The notes beneath the pieces were generated by a model. That model was not told the origin of the DNA, made no database searches, and worked only from the letters and a program-made list of their open reading frames with translations. From a virus: a DNA stretch of 52,616 nucleotides. The stretch covers positions 1 through 52,616 of the IMG/VR virus record IMGVR_UViG_3300048433_000716; one strand, given 5' to 3'. Numbering within the stretch: the first letter of the stretch is position 1; the number at the start of each line of letters is the position of its first letter. This document shows, one piece after another, positions 24,607 to 33,154 of this stretch. A program made the position numbers and the translations under genes.

Positions 24607-25179
24607 TTACCAAAGATAGCTGAACCAACCAGTAATGATAGTTTTTTCTTGAGTTTTTGATATTTGACCACAATGTGTGTGTGTCCAATCAGCGGGCCAG
24701 ATAATTGTTTTACCCTTTTGTGCTTTTACAATTCTATTTTGATAGACAAATTTAGTTCCACCATCTTCTACATCATTTAAATATGTCATAAACACTAAAC
24801 ATCTTTTTAACGTCAAATTAAATGAGCCATCTCTTTCACAATGCTCCGCTTTAAAACCTTCATCCTTTTTGTAATGTTGTATATTGTAAGGCTCTGCCAC
24901 GTTGAATCTATATAATTTATTAACTTGTGGGTACGTTTCAACATACAGATTTAAACAATTTTGTAATTCGTTACGATAGTCTCCAAAGGGTCTGTCATTG
25001 TTATTAGGCTCAATACTTAAATCAGTAGATATTTTAATATCATCTTTTACTGTTTTCTTGTTTGTTGATTGTACAATTCCTTTGTGGTGTAAATGTATAT
25101 TATTTTTATAGTAATCTAATATTTCGTCACATATATATTCAGGTATTGTCCAACTTGATATAAAATCGCTACTCATCAA
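24607..25179 (-). CDS. 2OG-Fe(II) oxygenase (3 of 3)
   Basis: 190 residues. The pattern fits a P4H-like fold: IQHYKKDEGFKAEHCERDG (H113 and E115 as an HxE ligand pair), CLVFMTYLNDVEDGGTKF, then KGKTIIWPADWTHTHCG with distal H167 or H169, and K179 in place of the usual arginine. The HxE and Lys variants are unusual but occur in the superfamily. Its 3' part abuts the second oxygenase and its start overlaps the gene at 25169. Confidence 0.7.
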   Translation of the reverse strand: MMSSDFISSWTIPEYICDEILDYYKNNIHLHHKGIVQSTNKKTVKDDIKISTDLSIEPNNNDRPFGDYRNELQNCLNLYVETYPQVNKLYRFNVAEPYNIQHYKKDEGFKAEHCERDGSFNLTLKRCLVFMTYLNDVEDGGTKFVYQNRIVKAQKGKTIIWPADWTHTHCGQISKTQEKTIITGWFSYLW

Positions 25180-25636
25180 ATGTTAATAGTTCCCACCCTT
25201 GTGTGTTATCTGTTTGATAGGCATCTTCATTCCATGTGTAAGGCGTTTCATTGCTATCATCACTTGGTCTAGGAATAGGTGCTTCCCACACACAAGAAGT
25301 TTCATTTAATGACCAAGATGGATAAGTTTGAGGCTCATAAAAGGCATTTCTTGTTGCGTCATATATCCCACCTAATATTGGGTAATTTTTTCTAAATGCT
25401 TTACTTTGGTCAGAAGATGGTACAGTAGCTCTACCTTGCTCATCCCTTTCCCAATAAATACCCCCAATTGTATTATATGACGCTTGTTTCCAATTTGGGT
25501 GTCCAGTTAAATTAGTTAAAAAGTCAATTCCTAGTTGCTCTTGCTCTACACCATTCTCGTCAAGAATAACTTCATCAGCCACTCTAACTATGTCTTCTAC
25601 TATATTATCTGTTCCAATTTTTGCAAAGTGTGCCAT
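25169..25636 (-). CDS. Conserved tail-fibre-region protein
   Basis: 155 residues with N-terminal FAKIGTDNIVEDIVRV, central QASYNTIGGIYWERDEQG and AFRKNYPILGGIYDATRNAF blocks, then a Trp/Pro-rich end. This pattern is common beside tail fibres of marine cyanophages and pelagiphages and is thought structural. It starts on the stop of the glycine-rich fibre gene, so fibre and this protein are coupled. Confidence 0.6.
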   Translation of the reverse strand: MAHFAKIGTDNIVEDIVRVADEVILDENGVEQEQLGIDFLTNLTGHPNWKQASYNTIGGIYWERDEQGRATVPSSDQSKAFRKNYPILGGIYDATRNAFYEPQTYPSWSLNETSCVWEAPIPRPSDDSNETPYTWNEDAYQTDNTQGWELLTFDE

Positions 25637-26622
25637 TACGCAGTATAACTCCCAGAACCTGTAAACTTCATAATAGTATTACTTCCACTTGTTGTAACTG
25701 TTGGTGAACCAGTTGTTGTGCCTGAATAGTTAGATGTAGGCACACTTAATATTACTACGCCAGAGCCACCTGAGCCACCTCCTGAATTACTGTCAGTAGC
25801 ACCTCCACCACCACCTAGATTAGCAGTGCCAGGTGTCCCAGCAGTTCCTGTTCCTGCGGGTCCACCTCCACCAGAACCTCCAGGACCTTCTCTTACGCCA
25901 CCTCTTCCCGCAGCACCTCCACCACCTGCATAGGTTACTGAGCTTCCAGTTATATTACTTACTGAACCATTACCACCACCTGCTTCGTGTCCACTAGAGT
26001 TACTTCCTGTGTCTCCTACATTACCTGCACCTCCACCACCTCCACCTTGACCAGTGTTAGGACTACTAGTTCCTGCACTACCACCCCCATTGTTTCCTTG
26101 ACTTGGCGATACTGAAGGCACGTTACCTTGTCCTCCAGGTCTTCCTTGAATAGATCCTCCTCCAGACCCACCAGGGTCTGGGGTATAGATGGCGGGTCCA
26201 CCTGCATCAAAAGATATCCCACCTGCACCACCTGCACTTTGGATAGTTGTCAGTCCAGAACCTGATATAGTGGATGTTCCTCCAAATCCTCCATGTGAAG
26301 AGTTAGTTCCACCAGAGCCACCAGCACCAACTTGAACTGAAATTACAGTTCCACCATCTACAGTTTGCGTTGATGTTCTAAATCCACCTGCTCCTGCTCC
26401 AGAAGCTGCAAATCTATTTCCACCTCCTCCTCCTCCTGCAACTATAAGGAAGTTAACGCTATAGGAAGCTGAAGTTCCATAGAAGTCAGCGGCTAGTTCT
26501 ATTTGTCCAGATGCTGGGGCGTTACCTTTGCCATAATATTCTGATAAAGCGATTGGGTTAGAGCCACCAAATTCACCTTGAATATCAGATAAACTAATTT
26601 GACCAGAACTAGGAAGAGGCAT
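25636..26622 (-). CDS. Glycine-rich receptor-binding tip protein
   Basis: 328 residues. The start (SGQISLSDIQGEFGG, then ALSEYYGKG) is a fibre-attachment-like module; from about 60 to 290 the protein is a polyglycine and Ser/Gly array, like the polyglycine sandwich of T2/S16 adhesins. It should decide host range by binding outer-membrane receptors. It lies directly behind the S74 fibre gene. The sequence is very simple, so assembly errors are possible here. Confidence 0.65.
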   Translation of the reverse strand: MPLPSSGQISLSDIQGEFGGSNPIALSEYYGKGNAPASGQIELAADFYGTSASYSVNFLIVAGGGGGGNRFAASGAGAGGFRTSTQTVDGGTVISVQVGAGGSGGTNSSHGGFGGTSTISGSGLTTIQSAGGAGGISFDAGGPAIYTPDPGGSGGGSIQGRPGGQGNVPSVSPSQGNNGGGSAGTSSPNTGQGGGGGGAGNVGDTGSNSSGHEAGGGNGSVSNITGSSVTYAGGGGAAGRGGVREGPGGSGGGGPAGTGTAGTPGTANLGGGGGATDSNSGGGSGGSGVVILSVPTSNYSGTTTGSPTVTTSGSNTIMKFTGSGSYTA

Positions 26623-26625
26623 TTA

Positions 26626-28632
26626 CTAAGCTCCTTTTAATTCATTTATTTCTTGCTTAAGCTCTTTGATTGACTCAATTAGCAGACCTATGATTTGGTC
26701 GTACTGAACAGTCTTATATGCCACACCATCATCCATCTTCAATGGCAACTCTTTCTCTCTTACTGCACTTGGTAGAACTTTCTCTACTTCTTGTGCAATA
26801 ACACCAGCAGATTTCTTGCCATCAGCTTTGTATGTGAATGTGTAACCATTTAGCTGACTTACTTTGTCTGTAGCATTTTCAATCTTCTCAATGTCTGTCT
26901 TCAGTCTTTCATCTGATACAGTTGTTGAGTAAGCAATTACGTCCGCATCTGCATGGAAGTCACCATCTGACTGCATACGAAATTCATTGCTGTTGTTGAT
27001 GTAAAAATTAATATCACTTGCACCAATAACAATTTTATCTTGATTGCTTGCACCTTCAAATGCTCCACTTGATGACTGCACATTACCAGTTACATAGATA
27101 CCATCTGATTCTGTTCTAAATTTCTCTGAGCCATAGTGATATAAAATTACCTTCCCAGTTGAACCATCTGCTGTAAAGTAGTTAGTTGTTCCACCTGAAC
27201 TATTGTCTGATTGTATAAAAATATCGCCATCATTTCTTGATTGACGAATATACAGATTACCAGTTCCAGTATGTTCTAGATAGGTATTACTGGCGTCATG
27301 TCGCATATTAAAGTCATCGCCAGTACCTAGATAAATGTAATCACTATCTTGCAAGTCTACGTTGCCACCCATTGTGAGTGTGCCACTAATATCAGCATTG
27401 CCATCTACATCTAAACTATCTGATTGCAATTCTCCAGTTACGTCTACTCCATCTGATTTGGTGTTTAGTTTTGAACTACCATAATGATATAAAACTACCT
27501 GTCCTGTAGAACCATCACATATAATATAATCTGCGTCTCCACCTGAACCATTGTCAGATTGGAGAATAATATCCTTGTTTGCGTCTCTTTGTCTAATGTA
27601 AAGACTACCATCTCCTTCATGGTCAATAAACGCATTACTACCACTGTGTTGAATTTGCAAGTCATTACCAGTACCCATTACAAGAATATCACCATCTTGC
27701 ATATCAAGGTTGGAACTTAATGTAAGTGTGCCACTGATATTACCTGCACCATCAATGTCTAGGCTATCTGCTTGTAGTTCACCAGTGATGTCTACCCCAT
27801 CTGTTTTAGTACTAAGTTTGGTACTTCCATAATAGTTCAGTGTCACTACGCCTGTAGAGCCATCACATTGAATATATGTGGCTAAACCACCAGCAGCATC
27901 GTCTGATTGTATGCGAATATCTTGGTTATCAACGTTTTGCCTAATAAACAAAACACCTACGCCATCTGAGTCTATATAGCTATTAGAACTATCATGATAA
28001 AGCTGTAGGTCATTACTTGCACCAAAACGTGCTCTTTCATTATCACCAAAGTTAACAAACCCACTACTGTCAGCAGTCACTGTTTTTGATGCTTGCACTT
28101 GACCTAATGTAGAAATGTCATTGTAGTTTAGCTCTGTAGCAGTTGCAGTAATAGATGTGCCACCTATCTGTAATGTTGTGGCGTCTATAGTTCCAACATT
28201 TAAATCAGCAAAAGCATCTGTTACCGCTGCTGTTGATCCACCACCATCTAAATATACTGCTTTAGTAGCCCCAGTTGGAATTGTGACATTTGATCCACTG
28301 CCTTGAGATATATTTATAGACTGACCACCAGTTGTGGCATTTTCTATAAATTGCAACCTTGATACAGTATTTGGAGCTATAGTTAATGTTCTTGTCGCAG
28401 TTAATGTTGCTGACGATGTAACTTTAAAATACATCGCTCTGGCTGGATCACTTGCTCCATCTGCCACTGTAGTTGTAGCGTTTGCATCTGTAGTAAAACA
28501 ATCTTGAGTGCCATAACTTAAACCTTCACCTATCAACTCTAAGTTAAGGTTAGTTATTGTGCCCCAAGTACCACTAGCATCGCCAGTGCCTAATTCATTA
28601 AGCCTAAGATCATTAACATATGTGCTTGCCAT
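26626..28632 (-). CDS. Tail fibre/spike with S74 auto-cleaving chaperone domain
   Basis: 668 residues. The N-terminal region binds the virion; the middle has three repeats of about 110 residues (LQ-HD/HS-SN-YID, IRQ--N-DI-IQSD, DGSTG-V-L-YGS-K, DGV-VTGELQ), typical of a beta-helix shaft. The C-terminus is a Peptidase_S74 intramolecular chaperone: SDERLK with S573 and K578, GVIAQEVEKVLP, and a final coiled coil. The chaperone trimerises the fibre and then cuts itself off. Confidence 0.85.
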   Translation of the reverse strand: MASTYVNDLRLNELGTGDASGTWGTITNLNLELIGEGLSYGTQDCFTTDANATTTVADGASDPARAMYFKVTSSATLTATRTLTIAPNTVSRLQFIENATTGGQSINISQGSGSNVTIPTGATKAVYLDGGGSTAAVTDAFADLNVGTIDATTLQIGGTSITATATELNYNDISTLGQVQASKTVTADSSGFVNFGDNERARFGASNDLQLYHDSSNSYIDSDGVGVLFIRQNVDNQDIRIQSDDAAGGLATYIQCDGSTGVVTLNYYGSTKLSTKTDGVDITGELQADSLDIDGAGNISGTLTLSSNLDMQDGDILVMGTGNDLQIQHSGSNAFIDHEGDGSLYIRQRDANKDIILQSDNGSGGDADYIICDGSTGQVVLYHYGSSKLNTKSDGVDVTGELQSDSLDVDGNADISGTLTMGGNVDLQDSDYIYLGTGDDFNMRHDASNTYLEHTGTGNLYIRQSRNDGDIFIQSDNSSGGTTNYFTADGSTGKVILYHYGSEKFRTESDGIYVTGNVQSSSGAFEGASNQDKIVIGASDINFYINNSNEFRMQSDGDFHADADVIAYSTTVSDERLKTDIEKIENATDKVSQLNGYTFTYKADGKKSAGVIAQEVEKVLPSAVREKELPLKMDDGVAYKTVQYDQIIGLLIESIKELKQEINELKGA
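27100..27960 (-). repeat. Three tandem coding repeats in the tail fibre
   Basis: Units of roughly 330 bases, each encoding the IRQ...IQSD...DGSTG...YGS block. The DNA copies differ by many substitutions, so they are old, but they could still recombine. Confidence 0.7.
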
Positions 28633-28633
28633 T

Positions 28634-29056
28634 TTAGTCTATCCTTATAATCGCTGCTGCTCCTGCTGCTGGAAATACAATTCTAAATGTACCACTGGAT
28701 ACTGTGAAATCACCACCAAAGTCTAGTACTGCTATCGCTTTGTCGCCATTGGTACTATTGTAAATCAATGCACCTCTAGCAGTAAAACTTGCACTAGTCC
28801 ATGTTGGGTCATCTGCATCAAAATATGCAGTAGTTCCAGATGTATTCACTTCTTGAGTTGTAAGGGTTTCTCCCCCTGCAGTGTAACCAGTACCAGTTAC
28901 CTCGTTAGATGTAGTGTATGCAGTTGTAGTCGCACCTAATGTGGCAGAACTTGTATAAAGAGCTATCTTAATAGTATCTCCACCACTTGCTAGGTTGTGA
29001 CCTTCTTGCAATATTTCTGACTTAAAAGAAGTCGCCATTGCTTGTGTAATTGCCAT
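28634..29056 (-). CDS. Beta-rich virion protein
   Basis: 140 residues, Thr/Ser/Gly-rich (ALYTSSATLGATTTAYTTSNE, then GTGYTAGGETLT), ending with an alternating-strand hydrophobic tail. This pattern is frequent in marine phage tail modules. Start and stop are separated from neighbours by one to three bases. Specific function unknown. Confidence 0.6.
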   Translation of the reverse strand: MAITQAMATSFKSEILQEGHNLASGGDTIKIALYTSSATLGATTTAYTTSNEVTGTGYTAGGETLTTQEVNTSGTTAYFDADDPTWTSASFTARGALIYNSTNGDKAIAVLDFGGDFTVSSGTFRIVFPAAGAAAIIRID

Positions 29057-29059
29057 TTG

Positions 29060-29686
29060 TTAAATACCTCCTTCGTATTCTGCTCTATAATTACGTTGCA
29101 TCTCTTGTTGAAACAAAGCTATTGCTTCATCAAACTGAGCTTTATACAAGTTTACACTATCGGGTGCCTTTAGAAAAGAGGAACTTTCATATAGGCAAGC
29201 TGACAATAAAACTTGCTCTGCATTATCTCCTATCCAATTATTTGCATTGGAAACAGATAATCCTGTCTCTAGACCTACAAAATCTACCTCATAAGCAAGT
29301 GTTGCTGAAGGTACTGGGCCCAGTAATATTGTTATACCACTTGTGTCTGCATCTTTTGTGGCATACATAAATGGTGTTCCTTGTGTAGATGCATTTGGAA
29401 CATAATCTCTTAGATATGAATCTAATCTGTGTTTTAAGTATATTACATCACTATCTGCTTTTGTTACTGATACTTGCCTAATCATCCTAGCGTTAGCAAC
29501 TGAATATTCTGCAGTGCCAATAACAAGGTTACCTGATTGTTTTTGTCTATAACAAGGTAAGCTAGGCAATCTAGCAAATATCATAGCCTCTGCTTGTGTT
29601 ATAATGTCTGGTATAGAGTTTTGAAACTCTGTACTGTCATCTTCCATAAAATTTTGTATATCTGCTACTAAGTTTGTATAATTCAT
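29060..29686 (-). CDS. Head-tail adaptor protein
   Basis: 208 residues, mostly helical with a beta insertion (PSLPCYRQKQSGNLVIGTAEYSVA). The pattern (LVADIQNFMEDDSTEFQNSIPDII, then ARLPSL, and WIGDNAEQVLL) matches the short-tail adaptor proteins of the SU10 kind that ring the portal. It lies between other connector genes. Confidence 0.6.
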   Translation of the reverse strand: MNYTNLVADIQNFMEDDSTEFQNSIPDIITQAEAMIFARLPSLPCYRQKQSGNLVIGTAEYSVANARMIRQVSVTKADSDVIYLKHRLDSYLRDYVPNASTQGTPFMYATKDADTSGITILLGPVPSATLAYEVDFVGLETGLSVSNANNWIGDNAEQVLLSACLYESSSFLKAPDSVNLYKAQFDEAIALFQQEMQRNYRAEYEGGI

Positions 29687-30709
29687 TTATTCACCCCAAG
29701 CTCCTGAACTCCATGTATCTTCACCAAAACCTCTATTTACCTCAATGCTTGATGTTCCTATTGCTCCAGTTCCTGCCAAGCCAGTCTCAAAAGCTTCTGC
29801 AACCCCAGCTTCTTCACCTATAGCTCCAGTTGCACCAACACCACTTACGCCAGTGACTTGTAGTAGTATGTTACCATTGCCACTTACACCAAATGCTTCA
29901 GTAGCTCCAGTGCCATTTACACCAGTCACACTTAATTCTGCTTCTGGAACGTCTGCACCTATAGCTCCTGTTCCAGCTTCGCCAGAAGGTGTGGCGTCAG
30001 TTTGGAATGTTTCTTCACCTATCGCCCCAGTTGCTGACACACCAGTCTCACTAATCTCAGATTCTGGTATCTCTGAACCAATAGTACCTGTACCACTCAC
30101 ACCAGTTACTGGAGCGTCAGTGGTTATAAAGAATGTAAATGTGCCAATAGCTCCAGAACCTGCAACGCCAGTTAATGTGTCTGTTTGTGTATCAAATGTT
30201 TCGTCACCTATAGCACCAGTACCAATTGCACTTGTAGGCTCTGCTCCAGTATCAAATGTCTCAATTCCTATAGCTCCAGTAGCTGATACGCCAGTAACAA
30301 CTACATCTTCATTATCAGAAATAACGAAATCACCAATAGCCATAGTACCAGCAACACCTGTGGCATCCACCTTCATGTCTGCTCTAATTGTATCTAGGAA
30401 ACCTACTGAGCCAACGCCTATAATGCCTACACCTTTTTGTGAGCGTTCCACTCTTGATGCAAATATATCTTGTGTACTATACCCATAATATATAGATACA
30501 TTTTCTGGATCATTGTCTGGTCTTGGTTGGAATAATGCAGTTGCATCAACAACATTTTTGGCTGGCGTTAATTGAGGATGCTTCGGTTCCCATTCGCTAG
30601 GCTCAACTCGCAAACCATCCCAAGTTGTCTTAAGATCAGTATATTTAATCTTAAAACCACTTCTATCGCTTATCGCTACTGATTTTTTGCCACTAGCTAG
30701 TTTCGCCAT
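29687..30709 (-). CDS. Virion protein with GTGAIG tandem repeats
   Basis: 340 residues. The N-terminal 110 residues are a folded domain (WEPKHPQLTPAKN, VSIYYGYSTQDIF). After that, around ten units of about 25 residues are built on TGVSATGAIG or GTGAIGDETFDT, and the last 20 residues end in WSSGAWGE. It looks like a flexible or beta-stacked extension exposed on the particle. Overlaps the adaptor genes by 0-1 bases. No known family recognised. Confidence 0.55.
   Translation of the reverse strand: MAKLASGKKSVAISDRSGFKIKYTDLKTTWDGLRVEPSEWEPKHPQLTPAKNVVDATALFQPRPDNDPENVSIYYGYSTQDIFASRVERSQKGVGIIGVGSVGFLDTIRADMKVDATGVAGTMAIGDFVISDNEDVVVTGVSATGAIGIETFDTGAEPTSAIGTGAIGDETFDTQTDTLTGVAGSGAIGTFTFFITTDAPVTGVSGTGTIGSEIPESEISETGVSATGAIGEETFQTDATPSGEAGTGAIGADVPEAELSVTGVNGTGATEAFGVSGNGNILLQVTGVSGVGATGAIGEEAGVAEAFETGLAGTGAIGTSSIEVNRGFGEDTWSSGAWGE
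29745..30340 (-). repeat. Array of about ten degenerate coding repeats
   Basis: On the plus strand CCTATAGCTCCAGT and close variants recur every 60-90 bases. Because of the repeat's composition, the opposite strand is also open here, but that open frame is a shadow. Confidence 0.7.
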
Positions 30710-31383
30710 TATGTAATATTCAACGCTGTTGGCTGAACCCTCAAGCTAACCCCATCATTGTCACTTGATGCCGCAAAGTTAAAAGACCTTTCATACATCT
30801 CGTTTAACACTTGAAATTTCTCTGGTGCATACTTCATAGCTAGTTTTGAAGCTAATCCTGCACATATAGTGTCATTCCATCTATAAGGTATGTCTGCATC
30901 TTGATTAGATAAAGTCACATCTTCTAGTTGGTTCATAGCCCAATAAACCATAGAATATGTGGATGTATTAGGTACTGCCCAAAAGTAAACGACTGGCGTA
31001 TATTGCCTATCAATCATATATTGACTTGGCTTGCCTTCGCTATCTTTATTAGGTAATTGGTTATAATCTTGTATTGTAATTCTGTTTATTATCTGATCTG
31101 TACCACTTGAGCTATCTCTTATGACCGCATCTAATATATCTATAGTGCCTACTGGAAGTGTATAACTTGTAGTACCATTAACTAATGGCAATGTGTTTTG
31201 TGATAAAGTCCAATAGTTTATGCCTCTATTAGCAAACTCTGAGAATAATAAATTAATACTTCTTCTTGCTGATATAGCGTGGTCACCAGTCCTTGTCTGT
31301 ATATCTATGCCACAACGCTCAAATGATTCTGTTATTATCTCTTCTACGTTAGGTCTGAATGCAACAGTTCCTGAAGTTGCCAT
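30709..31383 (-). CDS. Head-tail adaptor / tail tubular A-type protein
   Basis: 224 residues beginning ATSGTVAFRPNVEEIITESFERCG, then SINLLFSEFANRGINYW, LPVGTIDILDA and APEKFQVLNEMYERSFN. The helical ends with a central beta part are seen in T7 gp11 / P22 gp4-type connectors. One-base overlap with the repeat protein. Confidence is moderate because sequence similarity among these families is low. Confidence 0.5.
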   Translation of the reverse strand: MATSGTVAFRPNVEEIITESFERCGIDIQTRTGDHAISARRSINLLFSEFANRGINYWTLSQNTLPLVNGTTSYTLPVGTIDILDAVIRDSSSGTDQIINRITIQDYNQLPNKDSEGKPSQYMIDRQYTPVVYFWAVPNTSTYSMVYWAMNQLEDVTLSNQDADIPYRWNDTICAGLASKLAMKYAPEKFQVLNEMYERSFNFAASSDNDGVSLRVQPTALNIT

Positions 31384-31385
31384 AT

Positions 31386-32171
31386 TTAAGCTCCATCATT
31401 TTGTATATATATAATATCTAATCCAGCAGACACTGCCAAGTCTGCATTTGATGAACTCGCTATTGCCCTAACTTCAATGTCTGTTTTCTCTTCGTATTTT
31501 CTTGGGTATGTAAAGGTTTGGTGTATTATGTCTTGTGATAATACAAATTTATCTTGAACATTAAATACGCCACCAAATGGTCTAGCTACTAAAGATACTG
31601 TACCATACTTATTAGCCACCTCTGTATTCATTGTTATGTCTAGTTGGTGCAAATAAGCAGTATACCCCCTTGGCACAGTCCAGGTACACATAAGTGTTTG
31701 GTTATCACCTATAGCTATAGTTGCATACTTGTTTGCAGGTACGCCAGAACTAATAGCTCCAGTTCCAGCATAAATGACGCCAGCATTTTGACCACCACTT
31801 CCTGCTGTCAATACTTTAATTCTATTGACCCTAATAAATTGATTACTTGTAGTTATAGCAGTTTGCCCTGCAAGAACAACTGTTTCAGTTAATTCATCGT
31901 AGTTAGCATCTAAACCAGATACTGCTATGGTTCTAGCACCAGTACCTGTTGAGCTATCATCAAGTGAACTACTAGACACTTTAAGGGCAGTAGCTGACGA
32001 TAAATAAGAATAAAGCCCACCTTCTGCCCATATTGTTTCTAACGAATTATCAACATCTGGGTTAAAGCCAAATTTAAAATTATCTTTGTGAAATGATATT
32101 TGATTACGAGCTACTTGAAGATAAAATGGCTCAGTAGTTCCAACCCTACTAATTGAAGATACTTGAGCCAT
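31386..32171 (-). CDS. Beta-rich head/neck virion protein
   Basis: 261 residues, mostly strands (TIAVSGLDANYDELTETVVL, YTAYLHQLDITMNTEVANK). Typical of marine phage structural proteins between capsid and adaptor genes. Function unknown beyond that. Confidence 0.55.
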   Translation of the reverse strand: MAQVSSISRVGTTEPFYLQVARNQISFHKDNFKFGFNPDVDNSLETIWAEGGLYSYLSSATALKVSSSSLDDSSTGTGARTIAVSGLDANYDELTETVVLAGQTAITTSNQFIRVNRIKVLTAGSGGQNAGVIYAGTGAISSGVPANKYATIAIGDNQTLMCTWTVPRGYTAYLHQLDITMNTEVANKYGTVSLVARPFGGVFNVQDKFVLSQDIIHQTFTYPRKYEEKTDIEVRAIASSSNADLAVSAGLDIIYIQNDGA

Positions 32172-32182
32172 ATTTAATCCCC

Positions 32183-32596
32183 TTAATAATCTTTGGATAC
32201 CCTAAGAACTACATGGTAAGCGTCACCAACAGCAGCGGACCCAGTCGTGGTAAATCTTATATCACCAGTTGGGCTAGTGCCAAAAGACTTAGTAGAAGGC
32301 AACCCACCAAATTTTTCAAAGTTTTGATATCCTTGTTGATCTTCTGCAAGATGTAACATGATAATATCAGTAGAGGCGTCAGCTAATACTTCTACTGTTA
32401 AGCCATGTAGCACCCACCAGCACTCTAAAATTCTCACCCCTGTACAAGCTTCGCCATTGGCGTTAGGTGCAAGGGATGAGACGTCTATTTTTAGGACTGC
32501 TGATTCATTTCCAGTATCTACATATTGATATTGAAAAGATATAATTGCTTCTTTTGTATTCTCTTCAATAGTAGTAGTGGTTGTTATATCAGCCAT
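32183..32596 (-). CDS. Beta-rich virion protein
   Basis: 137 residues, starting with a threonine run (DITTTTTIEENTKEAI) and containing VRILECWWVLHGLTVEVL. A probable minor structural protein. No enzymatic motif. Confidence 0.55.
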   Translation of the reverse strand: MADITTTTTIEENTKEAIISFQYQYVDTGNESAVLKIDVSSLAPNANGEACTGVRILECWWVLHGLTVEVLADASTDIIMLHLAEDQQGYQNFEKFGGLPSTKSFGTSPTGDIRFTTTGSAAVGDAYHVVLRVSKDY

Positions 32597-32609
32597 TTAT
32601 ACCCCCTAA

Positions 32610-33062
32610 TTATTGGTCAGCAAACACTGGGGCAGTCGCAGAAGTAACAGAACCCATAACTCTATAATTTGTGCTATCAACGCCTATAAATGTCACATCA
32701 AATCCTGCTGGCACATTTATTTGCAAGCTACTGTTTGAGTTTCCATCTGAGAACACAGAACTAATTTCATTGTCAGTGTCTAAGAAAGTTACGCCACCAA
32801 TATAAAAGTTAGCGTTACCAGGTGTTATGAATATAGCGTCTGTTGCATCGGCAGCAGCTCCACCATATACAAATCTGTAGGATACCCCAGCTTCTGGTGC
32901 TGGTAGTGTATATGTGTTGTCTTGACCACCATCTGGAACAAAGTTAATTCTTCCACCATGTGTTAATTTTGTAATTGTAATGTCACCATCAGCAAGTTCT
33001 ACTGGGGCAACTTGAAATCCATTGTTAGATATAACTGGACCTGTAAATGTTGTATTAGCCAT
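32610..33062 (-). CDS. Beta-rich virion protein
   Basis: 150 residues of Gly/Asn-rich strands (NFVPDGGQDNTYTLPAP, GNANFYIGG, then LQINVPAGFDVTFIG), resembling head-fibre or decoration domains. First gene after the capsid terminator. Confidence 0.55.
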   Translation of the reverse strand: MANTTFTGPVISNNGFQVAPVELADGDITITKLTHGGRINFVPDGGQDNTYTLPAPEAGVSYRFVYGGAAADATDAIFITPGNANFYIGGVTFLDTDNEISSVFSDGNSNSSLQINVPAGFDVTFIGVDSTNYRVMGSVTSATAPVFADQ

Positions 33063-33106
33063 ATTATTCTCCTTGTCGTGGCTAGTGTCTGCTTATGCAG
33101 TCAAGG

Positions 33107-33141
33107 TTAAAAGTAAAAGGAGAGGAGACTAGCCCCTCTCC
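33107..33141 (-). terminator. Terminator after the major capsid gene
   Basis: Leftward-reading hairpin: GGAGAGG and CCTCTCC (33119-33125 with 33135-33141), followed on the minus strand by TTTTACTTTT. It lies in the only sizeable gap of the structural block, 92 bases, just below the capsid stop. Confidence 0.75.
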
Positions 33142-33154
33142 ATGTGCGAGGTTC

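Noticed and set aside
26016-26237. Open frame inside the glycine-rich fibre gene
   Set aside because: A frame shadow of GGN codons on the same strand, giving a Val/Gln-rich translation without meaning.
29745-30488. 247-residue open frame on the plus strand
   Set aside because: It is antisense to the GTGAIG repeat protein; the repeat composition keeps both strands open. Its Pro/Val/Ala-rich translation has no ribosome site or domain.
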